From the NCBI GenBank assembly GCA_019636275.1, contig JAHBXY010000096.1:1-35696 (forward strand): 35,696 bases of DNA, given 5' to 3'. The notes beneath the pieces were generated by a model. That model saw only the letters and a program-made list of their open reading frames with translations, was not told the origin of the DNA and made no database searches. The position numbers were made by a program, and so were the translations under genes. Below, piece by piece: positions 23,316-31,594 of the stretch; position 1 is the first letter of the stretch, and each line of letters starts with the position of its first letter. Source of the stretch: Planctomycetota bacterium (GTDB lineage: Bacteria > Planctomycetota > J058).

Positions 23316-24341
23316 GTGCGCGCCCTGCCGCTCCTGCTCCTCCTCGCCCTGCCGACCCTGGCTCGGGCCGACGACCTCGACGCCGCCGCCGTCGAGGCCC
23401 GCGTGCGGCAGGTCGCGCGCGACCTCGCGCCGCTGGTCGTCGAGGTCGAGGCGCTCGGCGGCCTCGACGAGCGCTTCGACGCGCCCGAGACCGAGGAGGA
23501 GGCGCGCGAGGGGATCCTCACCAAGGCCGGGTTCAAGCAGGCCCACGGGCCGACCACCGGCGTGATCCTCTCGAGCGACGGCCTGATCGCCACGACCACG
23601 TTCGCGCTCCACCGCGAGCCGCGCCACCTGATCGTCACGCTCCACGACGGCCGCAGCTTCGTCGCCCGCCTGCTCGGCCGCGACGAGGCCCGCGCCCTGG
23701 TGATCCTGAAGATCGACGCCAAGGACCTGCCCGTCCCGCGCGCCGCCCCGCCCGCCGAGGTCGTGCCCGGTCGCTTCGCGGTCGCCCTCGGCCGCGGCCT
23801 CGGCGGTCGGAGCCCGGGCGTGTCGCTCGGGATCGTCTCCGCCGTCGGGCGCGTCGGCGGCCGCGCGCTCCAGTCGAGCGCGGCGATCTCCCCCGCCAAC
23901 TACGGCGGGCCGCTGGCCGGCCTCGACGGGTCGGTCCTGGGCCTCCTCGTGCCCTTGGCGCTCGACGGCGGCATGGCGAGCGTCGACCTCTACGACTCGG
24001 GGATCGGCTTCGCCCTGCCGCTCGCCGACGTCCTGGCGATCGCCCCGCGCCTGGCGCGCGGCGAGGTCCTGCGCCCGGGCGTCCTCGGCGTCAGCCCCGA
24101 CCTCACGGCCAAGGACGGCGTGCGCCTGGCGTCGGTCGCCGCCGGGTCGCCCGCCGCGGCGGCCGGCCTGCGCGAGGGCGACCTCCTGCTCACGATCGAC
24201 GGCGAGCCGGTGACGACGCCCTGGGAGCTGCGCCGGGCGCTCGCCCGGCGCCACGCCGGCGACGAGGTCACGCTCGAGGTGCGCCGCGGCGCCGAGGCGC
24301 GCACCGTGAAGGCGCGCCTGGCCGCGAAGGAGGGGGAGTGA
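23316..24341 (+). CDS. second HtrA-like pseudoprotease with PDZ domain
   Basis: The 341-aa product has a Leu-rich signal peptide (MRALPLLLLLALPTLARA), a trypsin-fold region and a C-terminal PDZ (SPAAAAGLREGDLLLTIDG). Against the active neighbour, the His site reads IATTTFA (Phe96), the Asp site DEARALVIL (Arg126) and the Ser site SPANYGGPL (Tyr196), so it cannot be a serine protease by the usual mechanism. The glycine-rich GGPL turn after the nucleophile position is kept, so the fold is probably intact. It starts with GTG 2 bases after the previous stop. As the third tandem member, it probably arose by duplication and was kept for binding rather than cutting (inference). Confidence 0.85.
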   Translation: MRALPLLLLLALPTLARADDLDAAAVEARVRQVARDLAPLVVEVEALGGLDERFDAPETEEEAREGILTKAGFKQAHGPTTGVILSSDGLIATTTFALHREPRHLIVTLHDGRSFVARLLGRDEARALVILKIDAKDLPVPRAAPPAEVVPGRFAVALGRGLGGRSPGVSLGIVSAVGRVGGRALQSSAAISPANYGGPLAGLDGSVLGLLVPLALDGGMASVDLYDSGIGFALPLADVLAIAPRLARGEVLRPGVLGVSPDLTAKDGVRLASVAAGSPAAAAGLREGDLLLTIDGEPVTTPWELRRALARRHAGDEVTLEVRRGAEARTVKARLAAKEGE

Positions 24342-25444
24342 CGGTGAGCTCGCGCTCCGGACGTTCGAGACGGCGCGCCGCCCTGGCGGCGCTGCTGACC
24401 GGCGCGGCGGTCGTCGCCGCGCCGAAGCCCCTCGTGCGCGCCCAGGACGACGACCTCGTCGTCGACCGGCCGCGGCACATCACGCCGCGCGCCGCCCAGG
24501 CGATCGAGCGCGGCGTGCGCTGGCTGGCCCAGAAGCAGCGGCGCGACGGCGCCTGGGACGAGGGCGGCGGCATGGGCAGCTACCCCGTCGCCATGACCGC
24601 CCTCGCCGGCATGGCCTTCCTCGGGCACGGCGACACGCCGACGCGCGGCAAGTACGCCCCGAACGTACGCCGCGCCGTGACTTACCTGACCGACCCCCGC
24701 CAGGCGTCGCGCACCAACGGTTTGATCACCTCGCGCGGGACGGGCGAGGAGTCGCGGTCGATGTACGGCCACGGCTTCGCGACCATGTTCCTCGCCCAGG
24801 CGCTCGGCGACGACGGCGACCCGGCCCTGCAGCGGCGCGTCCTCGAGGTGCTCGCCAAGGCCGTCAAGCTCACCGGCGACTCCCAGAGCACCCGCGGCGG
24901 CTGGCTCTACACGCCCGACTCCGGGGGCGACGAGGGCTCGGTCACCGTCACGCAGGTGCAGGCCCTGCGCGCCTGCCGCAACGCCGGCCTGGCCGTGCCG
25001 GTGCGCGTCGTGCGCCAGGCGGTCGGCTACATCGAGGCGTCGGCGCAGCCCGACGGCGGGATCGCCTACCAGGTCGGCATGACCGGCAGCCAGCCGGCGA
25101 TCACGGCGGCCGCCGTGGCCGTGCTTTACAACGCCGGGCAGTACGACAGCCCCGTCGCACGCCGCTGCCTCGAGTTCTGCCGCCAGCGCATCGACGTCCG
25201 CGGCGGCGGGGGCGGCGGCTTCGGCCACTGGTTCTACACGCACCTCTACCTGTCGCAGGCCTACTGGCAGGTCGGCGGGCAGGACTGGGAGCGCTACTTC
25301 CCGCTCGTCCGCGACCACCTCGTCAACACGCAGGGCGCCGACGGGTCGTGGCAGGGCGACGGCGTCGGGCACGTCTACGGGACGGCGATCGCGGTGACGA
25401 TCCTGACGCTGCCGTACGAGCACGTGCCGCTGTACATGCGGTAG
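24338..25444 (+). CDS. exported terpenoid-cyclase-fold (squalene/prenyltransferase repeat) protein
   Basis: The 368-aa product shows repeated QW-like and alpha-barrel segments typical of the squalene-hopene cyclase/prenyltransferase superfamily: GVRWLAQKQRRDGAWDEGGG, TRGGWLYTP, ASAQPDGGIAYQ and NTQGADGSWQGD. The DxDD motif of true squalene cyclases is not seen, and the protein is about half their length, so a cyclase reaction is unlikely. The N-terminus has several arginines (RSRRRAALAALLTGAAVV) and may be a Tat-type or ordinary signal. Similar exported single-barrel proteins are common in planctomycete-like genomes, with unknown role. The GTG start overlaps the stop of the pseudoprotease gene (GTGA), so the four genes form one coupled operon. 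A large hairpin begins 15 bases after its stop. Confidence 0.8.
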   Translation: MTVSSRSGRSRRRAALAALLTGAAVVAAPKPLVRAQDDDLVVDRPRHITPRAAQAIERGVRWLAQKQRRDGAWDEGGGMGSYPVAMTALAGMAFLGHGDTPTRGKYAPNVRRAVTYLTDPRQASRTNGLITSRGTGEESRSMYGHGFATMFLAQALGDDGDPALQRRVLEVLAKAVKLTGDSQSTRGGWLYTPDSGGDEGSVTVTQVQALRACRNAGLAVPVRVVRQAVGYIEASAQPDGGIAYQVGMTGSQPAITAAAVAVLYNAGQYDSPVARRCLEFCRQRIDVRGGGGGGFGHWFYTHLYLSQAYWQVGGQDWERYFPLVRDHLVNTQGADGSWQGDGVGHVYGTAIAVTILTLPYEHVPLYMR

Positions 25445-25459
25445 GGCTCCAGAGAGAGA

Positions 25460-25540
25460 TCACACCAGAGGAGCAGAGAGAGCAGAGGGCCCCCTTCGAG
25501 GAACCACCCGCCCTCTGCTTCCTCTGCTCCTCTGATGTGA
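25460..25540 (+). repeat. 30-bp imperfect inverted repeat, likely transcription end
   Basis: The left arm (25460-25489) and right arm (25511-25540) match as inverse complements at 27 of 30 positions. They are built from cagagg/cctctg words (TCACACCAGAGGAGCAGAGA and its complement), with a 21-base loop. It is placed right after the protease operon and probably terminates it. The composition is far from that of the surrounding genes, so it is likely a dispersed genomic repeat. Confidence 0.85.
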
Positions 25541-25876
25541 CCTTCTTGGTTCGGGTCTTCTTGGGGCGGCGTGCGTTTCGCGAACGTCTCAGCCCCACGC
25601 GCTCGCCCCGAAACGACTTGAGCCCGCCTAACTCTTGCCACTACAACGCTCTCCCCCTCACGTTCCTGCTTGGTGGCGTCGGGGGCTGCCGATAAAATCC
25701 TGACGGTCTCAACCGAATCTTGTCGGACGGGCGGCCGACCCAGGGCTGTCGAGGGGCGCCGGACGAGCGCCAACCTGCTTCGCAGCCGACGGTTGCGCCC
25801 GAGGGTCCACAGGTCAGGCCGGTTTGGCCTGCGGTTCGTAACGGGCAGGCGGGGGCCTCCGGGCCCCGGGGGGTTC
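25541..25876. other. 336-base intergenic region with promoter of the acyl-AMP ligase gene
   Basis: No gene is seen. Base composition is less GC-rich than in the coding regions, especially 25545-25665. The region contains the promoter at 25670-25698 and a leader of about 170 bases without a strong hairpin or recognised riboswitch. Confidence 0.55.
25670..25698 (+). promoter_or_regulatory. sigma70-type promoter of the acyl-AMP ligase operon
   Basis: TTGGTG (25670-25675), a 17-base spacer and TAAAAT (25693-25698) make the best sigma70-like promoter in the window. Confidence 0.6.
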
Positions 25877-27793
25877 ATGATCACCACGGCCGAGCTCACG
25901 AAGGCGGCGACGTACACCCGGGCCACGACGATCGGGGCCATGCTCGAGGAGCGGGCCCGGGGCCCCCTGGGCGAGGACATCCGCTTCCTGTTCGTGGGCC
26001 AGGACGACGTCCCGCCCGAGCGCCCGCCGCAGGGCCCCGACGAGTGCGTCACGCTGTCCTTCGCCGACGCCCTGGACCTCGCCCGCCGGGCCGCCTTCCA
26101 CCTGCGCGCGCGCGGCGTGCGCCACGGCGACCGCGTCCTGCTCGTCCTGCCCACCGGCCCGTCGTTCCTGGCCGCGTTCTACGGCTGCCAGGTGCTGGGC
26201 GCGATCCCGGTCCCCGTCGTCCCGCCGACGTCGCTGGCGCGCATGGACGACCACATCGCCCGGATCGCCCGCGTGGCCACGATCTGCGAGGCGAAGGCCG
26301 TCGTCGTCAGCCAGGGGCTGCTGGCGATCACCGGCATGGTGCGCAGCCGCTTCAAGGAGGCGCGCGCGGCGCTCGCGAACGTCGTCTTCGGCCAGGACCT
26401 CCTGCGCGAGGAGGGGCGCGTCCACGACCTCGCGTCCGTGCGCCCCGAGGACCCGGCCATGCTGCAGTTCACGTCGGGGAGCACGGGCGACCCCAAGGGC
26501 GTGGTCCTGCCGCACGCGAGCCTGCTGGCCAACATGAAGGGGATCGGCCTGGCGGCGCAGTTCAACCGCGACGACGTGGCCCTGGCCTGGCTGCCGCTGT
26601 TCCACGACATGGGCCTGATCGGCCACTTCCTGGCCTCGGCCGCCTGGGGGCTGCCGCTGGTGCTCATGCCGCCCGAGACGTTCATCCGCCGCCCGCGCGA
26701 GTGGCTCAAGGCGATCTCGAAGTACCGCGGCACGTGCAGCGCCGCGCCGAACTTCGCCTACAGCCTGTGCGCCAAGAAGATCAAGGACCGCGACCTCGAG
26801 GGGCTCGACCTCTCGTCGTGGCGCGTGGCCTTCTGCGGCGCCGAGCCGGTGAACCCGCGGACGATCACCGACTTCGTCTCGCGCTTCGAGCCGCACGGCT
26901 TCCAGGCGACGACCTTCTTCCCCGTCTACGGCATGGCCGAGCTGTCGCTCGCGGCCACGTTCCCGCTCCCGGGCACGCCGCCGCGCTTCGACCGCGTGCG
27001 CCGGCACCGCTTCGAGCAGGGCGGCGTGGCCGAGCCCGTCGCCGAGGTCGGCGCCGACGTCGGCGCCGACGCCACCGACGTCGTGAGCTGGGTCTCGGTC
27101 GGCCGGCCGCTCCCCGACCACGAGGTGCGGATCGTCGACCCGAGCGGCCAGGCGCTGCCCGACCGCCGCGAGGGCGAGGTCGAGGTCCGCGGGCCGTCGC
27201 TCATGGCCGGCTACTACCGGAACCCCATGGCCACGGCCGAGGCCCTGCGCGGCGGCTGGCTGCGCACGGGCGACCTGGGCTACCTCGCCGACGGCGACCT
27301 GTTCGTCACCGGCCGGCGCAAGGAGATCATCATCAAGTCGGGCAAGAACCTCTACCCGCAGGACGTCGAGGCGGCCGCCGCCAAGGTGCCCGGGATCCGC
27401 GTCGGCTGCTGCGCCGCCTTCGGCGTGCTCAACGCCGCGCGCGGGACGGAGGACCTCGTGCTCGTCTGCGAGACGCGCACGACCGACCCGCAGGAGCTGG
27501 GCCGCCTCATGAGCGAGGTGCGCACCTCCGTCCTCGAGGCGATCGGCGCCACCCCTGACGTGGTCGTCCTCGTCGGCCCGGGCACGGTGCCCAAGACGTC
27601 GTCGGGCAAGATCCAGCGCGACCTCATGCGCCGGCGCTTCATCGCCGGCGACATGAAGAGCGGCCAGGCCGGGCTCATGACGAAGGTCCGCCTCAAGGTC
27701 GCCGAGACGCTCGAGCGCGTGCGCACGCGCGCCGTCGTTCCGTCGCTGGTCCGCCGCGCCGTCCACCGCGCCACGGCGCCGCTCCGGGCCTAA
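25877..27793 (+). CDS. fatty-acyl-AMP ligase (FadD32/FAAL type)
   Basis: The 638-aa product belongs to the adenylate-forming enzymes. It has the P-loop FTSGSTGDPKGVVLPH (about 202-217), FHDMGLIGH, YGMAELSLA, TGDLGYLADGDLFVTGR.KE, the FAAL-like NLYPQDVE and a C-terminal PKTSSGKIQR with the catalytic lysine. FAALs activate a fatty acid with ATP to acyl-AMP and pass it to an acyl carrier or polyketide enzyme; CoA ligases have the same core, so CoA ligase activity is an alternative. The NLYPQDVE-type motif favours FAAL. No carrier protein or polyketide synthase is nearby. A 27-residue Gly/Ala/Asp/Val stretch (near residues 385-400) looks like an acidic linker. Start ATG 25877; a weak GGGGGG lies upstream. 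Followed after 4 bases by the FGE-like gene. Confidence 0.9.
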   Translation: MITTAELTKAATYTRATTIGAMLEERARGPLGEDIRFLFVGQDDVPPERPPQGPDECVTLSFADALDLARRAAFHLRARGVRHGDRVLLVLPTGPSFLAAFYGCQVLGAIPVPVVPPTSLARMDDHIARIARVATICEAKAVVVSQGLLAITGMVRSRFKEARAALANVVFGQDLLREEGRVHDLASVRPEDPAMLQFTSGSTGDPKGVVLPHASLLANMKGIGLAAQFNRDDVALAWLPLFHDMGLIGHFLASAAWGLPLVLMPPETFIRRPREWLKAISKYRGTCSAAPNFAYSLCAKKIKDRDLEGLDLSSWRVAFCGAEPVNPRTITDFVSRFEPHGFQATTFFPVYGMAELSLAATFPLPGTPPRFDRVRRHRFEQGGVAEPVAEVGADVGADATDVVSWVSVGRPLPDHEVRIVDPSGQALPDRREGEVEVRGPSLMAGYYRNPMATAEALRGGWLRTGDLGYLADGDLFVTGRRKEIIIKSGKNLYPQDVEAAAAKVPGIRVGCCAAFGVLNAARGTEDLVLVCETRTTDPQELGRLMSEVRTSVLEAIGATPDVVVLVGPGTVPKTSSGKIQRDLMRRRFIAGDMKSGQAGLMTKVRLKVAETLERVRTRAVVPSLVRRAVHRATAPLRA

Positions 27794-27797
27794 GTCA

Positions 27798-28541
27798 GTG
27801 GACGACGCGCTGGCCCGCCTCGAGCGCGCCCGCGCGGCCGACCCCGACGACGATACGATCGCCGTCGACCTCGCCCGCGCGCGCCTGCGCGCGGGGCGCC
27901 CGCTGGGCGCGCTGGCCGTCCTCGGCCCCCGCGACCCGCGCGAGCGCGAGGCGGCGGCGCGGGCGCTGGCGCAGGCCCTCGGCCTCGAGTGGCTCGGCGT
28001 GGAGGCCGGGACGGACCGCTTCGCGCTCGACCCCACGAGCCAGCTCGTCCTGGTCCACGCGGGGGCGTTCCTCGACGACGGCGAGGGCTACCTGGCCAGC
28101 TCGCTCCTCGAGCGGCAGGAGCGCGCGGACCTGCGGCGCGTCGTCCTGCCGGCGTTCCTGGCCGAGCGCGTGGCCCGCGAGGCGCTGACCTCGCGACCCC
28201 CTGACGATCCGTTCACCGCGCGCGGTGGGCGGCTGCCGACGGCGGCCGAGTGGAAGAAGCTCTGGCGAGGCGGGCTGTTCCTCGACGGCGACGAGTCGGC
28301 GCAGGTGGACAACCCGGACCCCGACCGCCTCCTGCCGCAGGGCGTGGGCGACGCGCCGGGCGTCGCGGCCCGCTCGCCCTACGGCGCCGAGCTCCTCACG
28401 CACGCGGCCGAGGCGCTCCAGGGCGGGCGCGCGGGCGTGCTCGACGACGCGACGGGCCGTTACCTCGTGCCGCGGCCGACGACCGGGTCGCGGCCGCTCG
28501 TGTTCCGGATGGTCCGGGACCTCCCCGCGCACCTCGCATGA
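27798..28541 (+). CDS. degenerate formylglycine-generating-enzyme-like (SUMF1) protein
   Basis: The 247-aa product has an Ala/Arg-rich, TPR-like start (residues 1-70). Residues 84 on look like a weak FGE-sulfatase/SUMF1 domain: LVLVHAGAF for the usual mvxVPAGxF, GGRLPTAAEW (143-152, the hallmark RLPTExEW), SPYGAELL (193-200) for NPYGLyD, and VFRMVRDLP (235-243) for GFRxVRD. The protein has no cysteine, so the copper-binding cysteines of true FGE are absent and it cannot act as one; it may bind a partner or act as a scaffold. The N-terminal part could be a helix-pair repeat. It is cotranscribed with the FAAL gene (4-base gap). The family call is by motif only. Confidence 0.5.
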   Translation: MDDALARLERARAADPDDDTIAVDLARARLRAGRPLGALAVLGPRDPREREAAARALAQALGLEWLGVEAGTDRFALDPTSQLVLVHAGAFLDDGEGYLASSLLERQERADLRRVVLPAFLAERVAREALTSRPPDDPFTARGGRLPTAAEWKKLWRGGLFLDGDESAQVDNPDPDRLLPQGVGDAPGVAARSPYGAELLTHAAEALQGGRAGVLDDATGRYLVPRPTTGSRPLVFRMVRDLPAHLA

Positions 28542-28542
28542 C

Positions 28543-28574
28543 GCGCCGCGGGGCGGATCGCGCCCCGCCGGCGC
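28543..28574 (+). terminator. GC hairpin between the FGE-like and cysteine dioxygenase genes
   Basis: GCGCCG-CGGGGCG pairs with CGCCCCG-C-CGGCGC (13 bp with a one-base bulge, 5-base loop), starting one base after the stop. The next -10 box follows 3 bases later. No T tract is present. Confidence 0.55.
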
Positions 28575-28576
28575 GG

Positions 28577-28582
28577 TATCCT
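28577..28582 (+). promoter_or_regulatory. candidate -10 box of the cysteine dioxygenase operon
   Basis: TATCCT in context GGTATCCTGG is 20 bases before the ATG, with GGGGAGG as ribosome binding site. No -35 is clear. Confidence 0.4.
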
Positions 28583-28602
28583 GGGCCGGGGAGGCCGCCC
28601 TC

Positions 28603-29187
28603 ATGCCCGGACGCACGCTGGTCACGCTCGCGATCGACGACCTCGTGCGCGAGCTCGAGCGCCTGCCCGAGGAGGGCTTCGTCGAGGCCGCCCGCGACGT
28701 CGTCCACGGGCGCGTGCTCGCCCCGCGCTCGCTCGAGCCCTACCAGTTCTTCTCGACGCGCCACTACACGCGCAACCTGATCTTCAAGAACGACTTGTTC
28801 GAGCTCCTCGCGCTCTGCTGGGAGCCGGGGCAGCAGAGCAGCGTCCACAACCATCGCGGCCAGCAGTGCTGGATGATGATGGGCCTGGGCCGGCTCGAGA
28901 ACCTGAACTTCCGCGTCCACGACCGCGACGAGGTCGCGCGCACCTGCCGCCTCGAGCCGACGAGCGTGATCGAGATCACGCGCGACCAGGCCATGTCCGT
29001 CGACCCCGACGAGCCCGTGCACCTGATCCGCAACGTCGAGGCCTGGGGCGAGCGCGCGCTCAGCGTGCACCTCTACTCGCGGCCGTTCGACACCTGCGAG
29101 GTCTACTGCCCCGAGCGCGGGATCTACATGGACGTGCAGCTCTCCTACTGGAGCACGCACGGTAGGCCCTGCGCGCCCGGGCGCTGA
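28603..29187 (+). CDS. cysteine dioxygenase
   Basis: This non-heme iron enzyme oxidises L-cysteine with O2 to cysteine sulfinate in the cytoplasm. The 194-aa product has the full active-site set of the rat enzyme. The iron ligands are His82 and His84 (VHNHRG) and His140 (PVHLIRN). Arg57 is in YTRNLI, the usual carboxylate-binding Arg. Cys89 is at the position of Cys93, and HLYSRPFDTC has His156 and Tyr158 at His155/Tyr157. The Cys-Tyr cross-link can therefore form. Length is near normal. The ATG has GGGGAGG about 9 bases upstream. It is followed after one base by a serine/threonine kinase gene, so cysteine catabolism and a signalling kinase share a transcript. The link is positional only. Confidence 0.93.
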   Translation: MPGRTLVTLAIDDLVRELERLPEEGFVEAARDVVHGRVLAPRSLEPYQFFSTRHYTRNLIFKNDLFELLALCWEPGQQSSVHNHRGQQCWMMMGLGRLENLNFRVHDRDEVARTCRLEPTSVIEITRDQAMSVDPDEPVHLIRNVEAWGERALSVHLYSRPFDTCEVYCPERGIYMDVQLSYWSTHGRPCAPGR

Positions 29188-29188
29188 G

Positions 29189-31594
29189 GTGGTCGCCCCC
29201 GACGCGGCCGCGGCCTCCCTGGCTGCCTACCGCGCCGCCGCGGCGCAGGACCCGCGCTTCGCCCCGCACGCGCTCGACGCGCTCGAGCGCGGGCCGGCCC
29301 TGGGCGAGGGCGGCATGGGGCAGGTCGTCGTCGCGAAGGACCGGCGCCTCGGCCGCGAGGCGGCCCTCAAGGTGATCCAGCCCGACCTCGTCGACCCGAC
29401 GGTGATCCGCCGCTTCGAGCGCGAGGCCGAGGTCATGGCCCGGCTCGAGCATCCCGCGATCCCGCCCCTCTACGAGGCCGGGACCGACGCGCGCGGTCAG
29501 CGCTACCTCCTCATGCGCAAGGTCGCGGGCGAGCCGCTGTCGCTGGTGCTCCGGCGCCTGCGCGCCCCTGCCGGGGTCCGTGCGGCGCGCATGCCGGACG
29601 TCCTCGACGCCCTGGCGCGTGTCGCGGAGGCCGTGGCCTACGCGCACGGCGTGGGGATCATCCACCGCGACCTCAAGCCGCAGAACGTCATGCTCGGCCG
29701 CTGGGGCGAGGCGATGGTCCTCGACTGGGGGCTGGCGCGGCGCCACGACGAGGACGCGCCGACCCAGGACCCGGGGCTGACGCGCGAAGGCGAGACGATC
29801 GGCACCCCCGGCTACATGCCGCCCGAGCAGGCGCGCGGCAACCCCGTCGGCCCCCCGGCCGACGTGTTCGCCCTGGGCGCGATCCTGTGCGAGGTCCTGA
29901 CCGGGCACCTCCCCGTCGAGGGCGCCACGGCCGTGAACCGGCTCCTGGCGACGATCGACGGCCGCATCGCCCGCCCCCGCGACCTCCGGCGCGACACCCC
30001 CCCGGAGCTCGACTCGCTCGCCGCGGCCGCCCTCGCCCTCGACCCTGCGGCGCGCCCCACGGCCGCCGCGTTCGCCGCCGACCTGCGGGCCTTCCTCCGC
30101 GGCGAGCCGCTCGCCGCGCACCACTACGGCCGCCGCGAGCGCCTCGTCCGCTCGGCCCGGCGGCGGGCGGGCGCCCTGCTCCTTGCCCTCGCCGTCACCG
30201 CGCTCGTCGGCGGCGCGGCCGCCGTGACGCTCCGGGCCCGCGGCGCCCAGGCGGCGGCCGAGGAGGGGGCGCGGCTCGCGGCGGAGGCCCGCGATGCGCT
30301 CCAGCGCGCCATGGACCTGCTGGCGGAGGCCGACGTGCTCGTCGCGCGCGGCGCCCCCGCCCGCGACGTGCTCGGGCGCGTCGACGCGGCGCTCGCGGAG
30401 GGGCGGACCCGGTTCGTCCTGTGGGCGGCGGCGGGGGTGTGCCTGCGGACGGAGCAGGCGGACCGCGCGCGGGACCTCCTCGTCGAATCGGTGGACCGCT
30501 TCCCGCCCGGCCTGCGCGAGCTCGGGCTCCTGCACCGGCTGGCGAGCTCGGGCCTGGCCGGGGCCGACACGACCGTCTGGCTCGAGCGCCTCCTGGCCGC
30601 CCGGGCGGCCGGCGTGCGCGACGCCCTGACCTGCTACGCCGTGGGCGTCGACGCCGGCGTCCGGGGCGACTGGCGCGCCGCCGAGCGCGCGGCCGGCGAG
30701 GCGCTCGAGCTCGACCCGCGCCTCGCGTGGGCCTGGGAGCTCCGCGCTGGCGCGCGCCTGCACCTGGGCGACCCCGACGGCGCCGAGGCGGACGCCACGC
30801 GCGCGCTCGAGCTCGAGCCTTGGCTCCCCTCGGCCTGGCAGAACCGCGCGACCGCCCGGCTCCGTCTCGGTCGGGTCGAGGGCGCCGTCGCGGACCTCGA
30901 CCGGGTCATCGGGCTGGCGCCGACCCGCCCCGAAGCGTTCACCTCCCGCGGCAACGCCTACGTCCACCTGAACGACCCGACGCGCGCCCTCCAGGACTAC
31001 GACCGCGCCCTGAACCTCGCCCCGGGTCACCCGGGTGCGTGGAAGGGGCGCGGGGTCGCGCTCGCGCGCCTCGAGCGGCGCGACGAGGCGCTCGAGGCGT
31101 TCACCCGGGCGATCGAGGCTGACCCGGACGACGCCGACGCGTGGCGCAACCGGGCCGTCCTGCGCGACCGGCTCGGTGACCCGGCCGGCGCGCGCGAGGA
31201 CCTCGACCGGACGCTCGCCCTGCGCCCCGACGACGCCGCCGCGCTCGAGCTCCGGGGCGTCGCCCGGGCCGTCGCCGGCGACCTCGCCGGCGCGGAGGCG
31301 GACTGGACGCGCGCGCTCGAGATCGACCGTTCGCGGGCGAACTGCTGGTCCAACCGGGGCCACGCCCGCCTCCTCCGGGGCGACCCGCGCGCGGCGCTCG
31401 CCGACTGCGACCGGGCCGTCGCCCTCGCCCCGGACAGCCCGGACGCCCGCTACAACCGCGCCCAGGCGCGTCTGGCCCTCGAGGACCTGCCGGGCGCGCG
31501 GGCCGACCTGGAGCGCTTCGTCGAGGTCGCCCCGACGCACCCCAAGGCGGCGAACGCCCGCGCGCAGCTCGAGCGCCTTCGCATGAGCCGCTGA
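29189..31594 (+). CDS. serine/threonine protein kinase with membrane helix and TPR array
   Basis: The 801-aa product has a Hanks-type kinase domain (about 33-305): glycine loop GEGGMGQV, Lys61 in AALKVI, HRDLKPQN (catalytic Asp161), DWGLA at the DFG position (Asp179) and GTPGYMPPEQ in the activation loop. A membrane helix at about 328-347 (GALLLALAVTALVGGAAAV) separates it from the extracytoplasmic C-terminal half. That half carries at least six TPR-type repeats (about 490-795; NRATARLRLGRVEGAVADLD, YNRAQARLALEDLPGARADL). DWG in place of DFG is common in such kinases, and all other key residues are present, so it should be active. The GTG start is one base after the cysteine dioxygenase stop. 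The TPRs probably sense or bind a partner outside the membrane (inference). The stop TGA abuts the stop of the convergent gene (TGATCA). Confidence 0.92.
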   Translation: MVAPDAAAASLAAYRAAAAQDPRFAPHALDALERGPALGEGGMGQVVVAKDRRLGREAALKVIQPDLVDPTVIRRFEREAEVMARLEHPAIPPLYEAGTDARGQRYLLMRKVAGEPLSLVLRRLRAPAGVRAARMPDVLDALARVAEAVAYAHGVGIIHRDLKPQNVMLGRWGEAMVLDWGLARRHDEDAPTQDPGLTREGETIGTPGYMPPEQARGNPVGPPADVFALGAILCEVLTGHLPVEGATAVNRLLATIDGRIARPRDLRRDTPPELDSLAAAALALDPAARPTAAAFAADLRAFLRGEPLAAHHYGRRERLVRSARRRAGALLLALAVTALVGGAAAVTLRARGAQAAAEEGARLAAEARDALQRAMDLLAEADVLVARGAPARDVLGRVDAALAEGRTRFVLWAAAGVCLRTEQADRARDLLVESVDRFPPGLRELGLLHRLASSGLAGADTTVWLERLLAARAAGVRDALTCYAVGVDAGVRGDWRAAERAAGEALELDPRLAWAWELRAGARLHLGDPDGAEADATRALELEPWLPSAWQNRATARLRLGRVEGAVADLDRVIGLAPTRPEAFTSRGNAYVHLNDPTRALQDYDRALNLAPGHPGAWKGRGVALARLERRDEALEAFTRAIEADPDDADAWRNRAVLRDRLGDPAGAREDLDRTLALRPDDAAALELRGVARAVAGDLAGAEADWTRALEIDRSRANCWSNRGHARLLRGDPRAALADCDRAVALAPDSPDARYNRAQARLALEDLPGARADLERFVEVAPTHPKAANARAQLERLRMSR

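Noticed and set aside
28603..29187. cupin of another class instead of cysteine dioxygenase
   Set aside because: Arg57, His82/84, Cys89, His140, His156 and Tyr158 all fit cysteine dioxygenase, including the HLYSRPFDTC segment.
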